This document shows, one piece after another, positions 41,397 through 46,803 of a stretch of DNA of 46,803 nucleotides; within the stretch, counting starts at the first letter, position 1; each line of letters opens with the position of its first letter. Origin of the DNA: Streptomyces sp. NRRL S-350. GTDB taxonomy: Bacteria; Actinomycetota; Actinomycetes; Streptomycetales; Streptomycetaceae. The translations under genes were made by a program, and so were the position numbers. The notes below the pieces were generated by a model that made no database searches, had not been told where the DNA came from, and worked only from the letters and a program-made list of their open reading frames with translations. The stretch is from assembly GCF_000719705.1 (NCBI RefSeq), contig NZ_JOHO01000056.1, forward strand, positions 1-46,803, read 5' to 3'.

Positions 41397-41806
41397 CAGA
41401 CCTGCACCCGCGCCGCGAGCCGGTCCAGGAAGCCGCGGAACGGCAGGATGCCCTCGCTCTCCTCGAACACCGCGTCGAAGCCCGCCTCGCGCAACCGGGG
41501 CGCCCAGGCGGCGGCGTTGCCCGCGGTGCCGAGCTTGCCGCCGATCACCGCCGGCAGCCCGGCCAGCTCCTGGACGGCCCTGACCTTGCGGATCAGCCGC
41601 AGGCCGTCGTTGGCGCCGTGGCCGTTCACGCTGCTCACCACGACGATGTCGGGGCGCAGCCGGGAGCACTGGTCGATGACCAGCTCGTCGGGGACGCAGG
41701 CGCCGAGGTTGGTCACCTCGTGGCCCCACTCCTTCAGCAGGTGCTCCAGGTAGATCAGGTTCCAGGTGTGCGAGTCGGACGAGGTCGTCGTCACCAATGT
41801 GTGCAT
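41396..41806 (-). CDS. glmS: Methylaspartate (glutamate) mutase, B12-binding S subunit
   Basis: A 136-aa protein of the B12-binding fold. The start VTTTSSDSHTWNLIYLEHLL carries the cobalamin motif DxHxxG, but here it is D-S-H-T-W-N: the axial His13 is kept and the Gly is replaced by Asn16. The following SSVNGHG and IGGKLGTAGN match the other B12-contact segments. The symbol glmS here means glutamate mutase S, not glucosamine synthase. It is the first gene of the mutase pair and lies 30 nt after the SDR gene. Confidence 0.88.
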   Translation of the reverse strand: MHTLVTTTSSDSHTWNLIYLEHLLKEWGHEVTNLGACVPDELVIDQCSRLRPDIVVVSSVNGHGANDGLRLIRKVRAVQELAGLPAVIGGKLGTAGNAAAWAPRLREAGFDAVFEESEGILPFRGFLDRLAARVQV

Positions 41807-41836
41807 CGGGGTTTCCGAATCTCCCGCTGGTGGGGG

Positions 41837-42667
41837 TCAGTTACGGGCGGTGGCGAGGGCGGTGCCCCAGTCGGCGGTGGTGGCGCCGGCGGTCTCGCCG
41901 CCGTCGACCACCAGTTCCTGGCCGGTGAGGAACCGCGCCTCCGGGGAGGCCAGGTAGTGGAAGGCAGCCGCGATCTCCTCCGGGTCGGCGTGCCGGCCGG
42001 CCGGGATCCGGGCGTTCGTGGCGGCGAGCATCTCGTCGGTGTACTCGGCCAGTTGCATCGGGGTGAGGACGGCGCCCGGGCTCACGCAGGCCACCCGGAC
42101 GGCCGGGGCGAGTTCGAGCGCGAAGGTCTGGGTGAGCGCGACGATCCCGGCCTTGGTGGCGTTGTAGTCGGCGTAATGGGGGTAGCCGCGGCGGCCGTTG
42201 ACGGAGGCGGTGGCCAGCAGCACGCCCCCGCCCCGGGGGGCCATGATCCGGGCGGCGGCCTGCCACAGGCCCAGCACGCCGAGCAGGTTGACGTCGGTGA
42301 TCCGCCGGGCGTCGGCCTCGGCGATGTCCAGGACGCCGTGCCGGACGCTGATCCCGGCGTTGGCGATGACCACGTCCAGCCGGCCGGTCTCCTCGTGGAC
42401 CTGCCGCACGGCGGCCCGGACGGCCGCCCAGTCGGCGGTGTCGACCTTCAGCCAGCGGACCTCGGTGGTCGCGTCGTGGGCGGTCGCGGTGGCCTCCGGG
42501 GCCGCCGGGGTCTCCGTGGCCTCCGGGGCCTCCGGGGCCTCCGGGGCTTCCGGGGCTTCCGGGGCGGCGACGTCGAGGTTGAAGACGCGGTCCCCGGCCC
42601 GGGCGAAGCGGGCGGCGGTGGCCCGGCCGATGCCGCTGGAGGCGCCGGAGACGATGACGGTACGCAA
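41837..42667 (-). CDS. Short-chain dehydrogenase/reductase with an APE repeat
   Basis: A 276-aa SDR. The NAD(P) loop is SGASSGIGRA (residues 7-16), ANAG near 104, and the catalytic YxxxK in DYNATKAG, followed by SPGAVLTP. Between strands beta-2 and beta-3, where the coenzyme's ribose is recognised, there is an unusual run of Ala-Pro-Glu repeats (residues about 35-60) from a 9-bp tandem repeat. The start is TTG 42667, with AGGAG 8 nt upstream; no ATG or GTG nearby fits. It probably oxidises or reduces a cluster intermediate, for instance a hydroxylated residue. Confidence 0.85.
   Translation of the reverse strand: MRTVIVSGASSGIGRATAARFARAGDRVFNLDVAAPEAPEAPEAPEAPEATETPAAPEATATAHDATTEVRWLKVDTADWAAVRAAVRQVHEETGRLDVVIANAGISVRHGVLDIAEADARRITDVNLLGVLGLWQAAARIMAPRGGGVLLATASVNGRRGYPHYADYNATKAGIVALTQTFALELAPAVRVACVSPGAVLTPMQLAEYTDEMLAATNARIPAGRHADPEEIAAAFHYLASPEARFLTGQELVVDGGETAGATTADWGTALATARN
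42521..42565. repeat. In-frame 9-bp tandem repeat inside the SDR gene
   Basis: Five copies of CTCCGGGGC/TTCCGGGGC in tandem (42521-42565), with degenerate copies either side. On the coding strand each copy reads Ala-Pro-Glu. The period is three codons, so copy-number changes stay in frame. Confidence 0.8.
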
Positions 42668-42680
42668 GGGGAACTCCTGG

Positions 42681-42725
42681 GTGGGAACGGTGGGAACGGT
42701 GGGAACGGTGGGAACGGTGAGAACG
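42681..42725. repeat. 9-bp tandem repeat upstream of the SDR start
   Basis: Five tandem copies of GTGGGAACG (four exact, the fifth GTGAGAACG) fill most of the 79-nt gap between the SDR gene and the VioC-like gene, immediately before the SDR ribosome site. A second 9-bp array lies inside the SDR gene. Confidence 0.85.
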
Positions 42726-42746
42726 GGGTGGAAGGCCGGGCGGGGG

Positions 42747-43784
42747 TCAGTACAGGACGCGGTTGCCGCCCGGCAGCAGGCCGGCCGCGTCGGCCTGGGC
42801 GGCCTTGCGCAGGTCGCGGCTGACGATCATGCGCTTGAGCCAGCGGTCGGTGCCGTCGTAGCGGGCCTCGAAGGGCTTGCGGCCGTGCACCGCGAGGTAG
42901 TTGTCGACCACGAGCAGGCTGCCCTGTTCGACCACCACCGAGTGCTGCACCCGTTCCAGTTCGGACATCAGCGCGTGCAGTGCCTGCTCGGCGCCGGGCC
43001 GGTCGGCGGCGCAGCGCATGAACGGGAGGTCGACGCGCAGGTAGGGGCGTTCGCGGTCGCCGAACAGCACCGGCACGGGCACCGGGTTGCGCTGCATCTC
43101 CTCGGCCCGGGCGAGCGCCGGGTGCTCGGGGTGGCGCAGCTTGAGCTGCCGCACGTGCTCGTCGTCCGGCATGATCTGGAAGTCCGGTCGGAACAGCGCC
43201 GCCCAGTCCTCCTCGGCGAGCTTGACGTCCCGCACCGAGGCCATGATGGTCGGCACCCGGTCGTGGTTGCGGACGCCGAACAGGAGCAGGTAGTCGCAGC
43301 GCCCCGGGTGGAAGCCGTCCTCGGTGTGGAACTCCAGCAGGGTCTGGCTGCCGTGGCCGCTCTGGCGGACCTCGTCGCCGCGGATCGGCAGGATGTTCTG
43401 GATGATCCGGCCGAGCTGGAGCGTGGAGAAGGTGAACGGGTCGCCGAGGGCGGTGCCGCACATGGCCAGGAAGAGCTCCTGCTCCAGGGTGCTGTCCCGG
43501 TCCGCCACCCGCTCCCAGTGCTCGGGGGTGGGGCCGACCCCGGCGTCGTCCACCGGGAAGCCGTGGACCAGCAGGCCGGCGGCGGACTCGGTGCGGCGGA
43601 ACTCCTCCAGGAAGGTGCGCAGCCGGGGCGGCAGCCCGTGGTCGGCGAACCGGTGCCGGAGGTCGTCGTACGCGGGGGGAGCGGTCGGGTCGGTGAAGGT
43701 GGCGGCCAGCCGCGCCGTACTCGCTCTGATCTGCGCCACCTCGGCGGCGGACAACTCGTACTGGGCGATGGTCTCTTGGATCAT
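42747..43784 (-). CDS. VioC/AsnO-like Fe(II)/2-oxoglutarate amino acid hydroxylase
   Basis: A 345-aa enzyme of the clavaminate-synthase-like group that beta-hydroxylates amino acids (AsnO, VioC, MppO). The HxE motif is in LLEFHTEDGFHPGRCDYLLLFGVRN (His/Glu near 153-155), the distal His is in NYLAVHGRKPF, and the 2-oxoglutarate Arg is in RMIVSRDLRK. The pattern is distinct from the SyrP-like gene at 36616. The substrate, possibly a free polar or basic amino acid, cannot be set. It lies between the NRPS module and the SDR on one strand. Confidence 0.85.
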   Translation of the reverse strand: MIQETIAQYELSAAEVAQIRASTARLAATFTDPTAPPAYDDLRHRFADHGLPPRLRTFLEEFRRTESAAGLLVHGFPVDDAGVGPTPEHWERVADRDSTLEQELFLAMCGTALGDPFTFSTLQLGRIIQNILPIRGDEVRQSGHGSQTLLEFHTEDGFHPGRCDYLLLFGVRNHDRVPTIMASVRDVKLAEEDWAALFRPDFQIMPDDEHVRQLKLRHPEHPALARAEEMQRNPVPVPVLFGDRERPYLRVDLPFMRCAADRPGAEQALHALMSELERVQHSVVVEQGSLLVVDNYLAVHGRKPFEARYDGTDRWLKRMIVSRDLRKAAQADAAGLLPGGNRVLY

Positions 43785-43785
43785 G

Positions 43786-43828
43786 GTCGGCTCTCTTCGG
43801 GGTGAGGAGTCGGCTCTCTTCGGGTGAG
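43786..43828. repeat. Duplicated leader containing the ribosome site
   Basis: GTCGGCTCTCTTCGGGGTGAG (43786-43806) and GTCGGCTCTCTTCGGGTGAG (43809-43828) are near-identical and adjacent. On the coding strand each holds a GAAGAGAG ribosome-site-like element just upstream of the VioC-like ATG 43784. They occupy most of the 55-nt gap after the NRPS stop. Confidence 0.75.
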
Positions 43829-43839
43829 CGGGGCCGGGG

Positions 43840-46803
43840 TCAGGCGAGGCGCGGGTCGCGGCCGAGCAGCTCGGCGACGGCGGCGAGCGGGCCCGGGCGG
43901 GTCATGTCCAGGTGCTCGCAGTCGACCGCGTGACCGGTGATCCGCCCGGTGAGGTACGGCTGCCAGTCCCCGGGGACGGGGGCGCCGGGCTCCCGTCCCG
44001 CGGTGGCGGCGACGTGCAGCAGGTCGCCGTCGTACCGGCCCGGGGCGGCGGCCTCGACCAGGGCGACGGTGTGCGCGGCCGCCTCGGCGAGGGAGGCGAC
44101 GAACGCGGGCTCCAGGGCGGCGCCGGCGCCCTCGGCGCCCTCCCGGTCGAGGAAGCCGGCGATCTCCGCCGGTGCGAAGGCGGGCGTGCCGGGGCGGTCC
44201 GGGTCGGCGCCGGCCGGCCCCGTCGGGTAGGCGTCGAGGAGGGCCAGGAGGCCGACCCGCTCGCCCTGTTCCTGCAGCCGGCAGGCCATCGCATGGGCGA
44301 GGTTGCCGCCGAGCGACCAGCCGAGCAGGTGGTACGGGCCGGTGGGCTGGACGGCCCGGATCCGGGCCAGGTAGGCGTCGACCAGCGCGGTCAGGTCGGG
44401 GTGCCGGCCGGCCGGGTCGAGGTCGGCGTTCAGCCCGTACACCGGGCGGTCGGGCAGCGCTCCGGCCAGGCCCGCGTAGCACCAGCTCAGGCCGGTGACG
44501 GGGTGCACGCAGAACAGCGGCGGGCGGCTGCCGCGGGTGCTGAGCGGCACCAGCGGGTCGGCGCCGGCGGCGGCCGGGCCGGCCTCGGCGTGGGCCGCGA
44601 GCCCGGCCACGGTGGGCGTCCGGAAGAACGTCTGCAGGGTCAGGTCCGGCAGGGCGTCCGGCAGTTCGGTGCGGATCCGGGTCACCGCGCGGGCGGCCAG
44701 GAAGGAGTGCCCGCCGAGGTCGAAGAAGCTGTCGTCCACGCCGATCCGCGGCGCCTGCAGCACCTCGGCGAAGACCGCGGCGAGTGCGCGCTCCAGCGCC
44801 GTGCCCGGGGCGCGGCCGAGCCCGCCGTACTCGGGCACCGGCAGCGCCCGCCGGTCGAGCTTGCCGTTGGCGGTCACCGGCAGCACCGCGAGCGGGACGA
44901 AGGCCGCCGGGACCATGTACTCGGGCAGGGCCGCCGCCAGGAAGCGGCGCAGCTCCGCCTGGTCCGGTCCGGCGCCGGCCGCCGGGACGAGGTAGCCGAC
45001 CAGGCGCTTGTCGCCGGGCCGGTCCTCGCGGACCACCACCGCGCTCGCCGCGACGCCGGGGTGGCGCCCGAGCGCCGCCTCGATCTCGCCCAGCTCGATC
45101 CGGAAGCCCCGGAGCTTGACCTGGTCGTCGACCCGGCCGCAGAACTCCAGGCTGCCGTCGGCCCGCCAGCGAGCCAGGTCGCCGGAGCGGTACATCCGCC
45201 CGCCGTCGCCGTACGGCCAGGCCACGAAGCGCTCGGCGGTCAGCGCGGGCCGGCCGGCGTAGCCGCGGGCCAGCCCGTCCCCGGCGATGTACAGCTCGCC
45301 GGTGACCCCGGCCGGCACCGGCCGCAGCGCCTCGTCCAGCACGTACACCCGGGCGTTGGCGATCGGCCGGCCGATCACCGGGGTGTCGGTCGCCTCCAGG
45401 GGGGTGGTGAGGGTTTCGACGGTGCACTCGGTCGGGCCGTAGAAGTTGTGGGCGGTGGTGGCGGGTTCGGCGAGCAGGCGGCGCCAGAGCGGCTCCGGGA
45501 TCGCCTCGCCGCCGAAGGTGAGGGTGCGGGGGGTGAGCGCGGGCGTGGAGAGCAGGCCGTGTTCGAGCATCTCCAGGCCGTAGGTGGGGGTGGTGTCCAG
45601 GAAGTCCACGCCGTGTCGGCCGACGTAGTCGACCATCGCGGCCGGGTCGCGCCTGGTCGGGTCGTCCAGCAGGTGCAGCTCGTGCCCGGCGAACAGGGCG
45701 AGCAGGCCCATCCAGGAGGCGTCGAAGGACAGCGGCGCGGTCACCGCGACCCTGGCCGCCGACCGGCCGGTGGCGGCCAGGTGCTCGGCGAACAGCGTCT
45801 CCTGGTGGCTGTGGAACAGGTTGGTCAGCGCCCGGTGCTCGACCGCCACGCCCTTGGGGCGGCCGGTCGACCCGGAGGTGTAGAGCAGGTACGCGGGGTG
45901 GGCGGGCCGCAGGGGGGTGCGGCGGTCGCGGTCGGTCGGGTCGGTGCCCGGATCGGTGCCCGGGTCGGCGGTGTGCCCCGGCGGTGTGGTCGGCAGGCCG
46001 TCCAGCAGGAGCACGGGGGCGCCGTCGGTGAGGGCCGGGTCGAGGTCCGAGGTGGTGAGGACCAGCCGGGGGGCCGCGTCCTCCAGGATGTAGGCGATCC
46101 GGTCCGCCGGGTGCCCGGTGTCCACGGGGACGTACACGGCGCCCGCCTTCAGCACCGCGAGCAGCGCCACCACCGAGGCGGTCGAGCGCCGGAGCAGGAC
46201 GGCGACCCGCTCCTCGGGGCCGGCGCCGCGCCGGATCAGCTCCCGGGCGAGCAGGTTGGCCCGCTCGTTGAGCTCGCGGAAGCCGATCCGCTCGTCGTTC
46301 AGCACCAGCGCGGTGGCGGTGGGCCGGGTGCGGGCCTGCTCCTGCAGGAACTCGTGCACCGGCCGCTCGGCGAGCGCGCGGGGCCGCTCGACGGTGTCGC
46401 CGCTCCAGGCGGTGAGGATGCGGTCCCGCTCCTCGGGGGCGAGGAGGCCGGCCCGGCCGATGGGGGCGTCGGGGTCGGTGGCCAGCGCGTCCAGCAGGCG
46501 GATCAGGCGGCGGCTGAGCTCGTCGACGGTGGCGTGGTCGAAGAGGTCGGTGGCGTACTCGATGGTCCAGCGCAGGCCGCCGGACGGTTCCTCCGTGACG
46601 CCGAACAGCAGGTCGAACTCGGCGATGTGCAGGTCGAGCGGGTGTTCGGAGGTCTCCAGCCCGGGCAGGGCCAGGCCGTCGCCGCTGCCGTTCTTGAGCA
46701 GCAGCATGGTCTGGAAGAGGGGGTGGCGGGCGGTGGAGCGGGTGGGGTTGAGGGCTTCGACGATGCGTTCGAAGGGGAGTTCCTGGTGGGCGTAGGCGTC
46801 GAG
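43840..46803 (-). CDS. NRPS terminal module C(partial)-A-PCP-TE, cut by the right edge
   Basis: The frame is open to the window end and starts inside a condensation domain (AYAHQELPFERIVEALNP, HPLFQTMLLL), so the gene continues upstream. Then comes an adenylation domain (YLLYTSGSTGRPKGVAVEH, NFYGPTECTVE, YRSGDLARWRADGSLEFCGRVDDQVKLRGFRIELGEIE), a carrier domain (DDSFFDLGGHSFLAA) and a type I thioesterase (GWSLGGNLAHAM with the nucleophile Ser, CEHLDM with the His). A TE makes this the last module, releasing the peptide. The specificity residues read against GrsA are D-A-M-D-T-G-F-V-E-K, partly like the Gln/Glu group, but I cannot assign an amino acid. Confidence 0.9.
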   Translation of the reverse strand, partial: LDAYAHQELPFERIVEALNPTRSTARHPLFQTMLLLKNGSGDGLALPGLETSEHPLDLHIAEFDLLFGVTEEPSGGLRWTIEYATDLFDHATVDELSRRLIRLLDALATDPDAPIGRAGLLAPEERDRILTAWSGDTVERPRALAERPVHEFLQEQARTRPTATALVLNDERIGFRELNERANLLARELIRRGAGPEERVAVLLRRSTASVVALLAVLKAGAVYVPVDTGHPADRIAYILEDAAPRLVLTTSDLDPALTDGAPVLLLDGLPTTPPGHTADPGTDPGTDPTDRDRRTPLRPAHPAYLLYTSGSTGRPKGVAVEHRALTNLFHSHQETLFAEHLAATGRSAARVAVTAPLSFDASWMGLLALFAGHELHLLDDPTRRDPAAMVDYVGRHGVDFLDTTPTYGLEMLEHGLLSTPALTPRTLTFGGEAIPEPLWRRLLAEPATTAHNFYGPTECTVETLTTPLEATDTPVIGRPIANARVYVLDEALRPVPAGVTGELYIAGDGLARGYAGRPALTAERFVAWPYGDGGRMYRSGDLARWRADGSLEFCGRVDDQVKLRGFRIELGEIEAALGRHPGVAASAVVVREDRPGDKRLVGYLVPAAGAGPDQAELRRFLAAALPEYMVPAAFVPLAVLPVTANGKLDRRALPVPEYGGLGRAPGTALERALAAVFAEVLQAPRIGVDDSFFDLGGHSFLAARAVTRIRTELPDALPDLTLQTFFRTPTVAGLAAHAEAGPAAAGADPLVPLSTRGSRPPLFCVHPVTGLSWCYAGLAGALPDRPVYGLNADLDPAGRHPDLTALVDAYLARIRAVQPTGPYHLLGWSLGGNLAHAMACRLQEQGERVGLLALLDAYPTGPAGADPDRPGTPAFAPAEIAGFLDREGAEGAGAALEPAFVASLAEAAAHTVALVEAAAPGRYDGDLLHVAATAGREPGAPVPGDWQPYLTGRITGHAVDCEHLDMTRPGPLAAVAELLGRDPRLA

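Noticed and set aside
1..46803. CRISPR arrays, insertion sequences, tRNA or rRNA genes, phage attachment sites.
   Set aside because: I found no transposase or integrase frame, no regular spaced repeats of 25-40 nt, and no tRNA or rRNA sequence by eye. A tool such as tRNAscan-SE could still detect something I missed.

Overview
The window is about 72-75% GC, and nearly every third codon position is G or C. It has Streptomycetaceae-type genes: twin-arginine and lipobox exports, a copper-trafficking operon with a DyP peroxidase, GntR/TetR/ArsR regulators, and an NRPS cluster. The serS-pheA neighbourhood resembles the Streptomyces/Kitasatospora chromosome core. I read it as chromosomal DNA of a Streptomyces or Kitasatospora: conserved core from about 4.9 to 31 kb, and an accessory biosynthetic cluster from 31.4 kb to the right edge.

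Left part (1-8.7 kb). A truncated fragment of a secreted repeat protein is followed by an LLM-class F420-type oxidoreductase. Next comes a signalling cassette: a Ser/Thr kinase with a terminal membrane segment and no ectodomain, divergent from an ECF-like sigma factor that is translationally coupled to a membrane-anchored protein, whose secreted paralogue follows. After that lies a decayed second copy of the 5' end of the LLM gene, a DUF72 protein, a full-length triple-repeat secreted protein and a lipoprotein.

Core (8.9-31.2 kb). Two ABC ATPase/permease pairs form one operon. A GntR regulator precedes a CynX-type MFS transporter, and a HAD phosphatase lies downstream of serS. The serS-pheA intergenic region holds a cluster of DnaA-box-like sequences, three of them perfect TTATCCACA. 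The copper operon reads ycnI, sco, PCuAC chaperone, copC-copD fusion, DyP peroxidase. Then come a membrane protein, a HATPase anti-sigma-like protein, a small Cys protein, an amidase, a TetR regulator divergent from an alpha/beta hydrolase plus a TIGR03086 protein, a 38-aa membrane protein and a PP2C-like protein.

Right part (31.4-46.8 kb), all on the minus strand: an NRPS cluster that continues beyond the right edge. Its genes encode a C(partial)-A-PCP-TE terminal module, a VioC/AsnO-like oxygenase, an SDR, both subunits of a B12-dependent glutamate (methylaspartate) mutase, an FMN glutamate-synthase-like protein, MbtH, a type II thioesterase, a SyrP/TauD-like oxygenase, a stand-alone A-PCP with a Gln-like specificity code, an ArsR-type regulator with a large nested palindrome upstream, an MFS exporter with a TTA codon, and an AspH/proline-hydroxylase-like oxygenase. 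The likely product is a peptide carrying 3-methylaspartate and one or more hydroxylated residues. The combination of glutamate mutase, FMN protein and three different 2-oxoglutarate oxygenases is the most distinctive part of the window.
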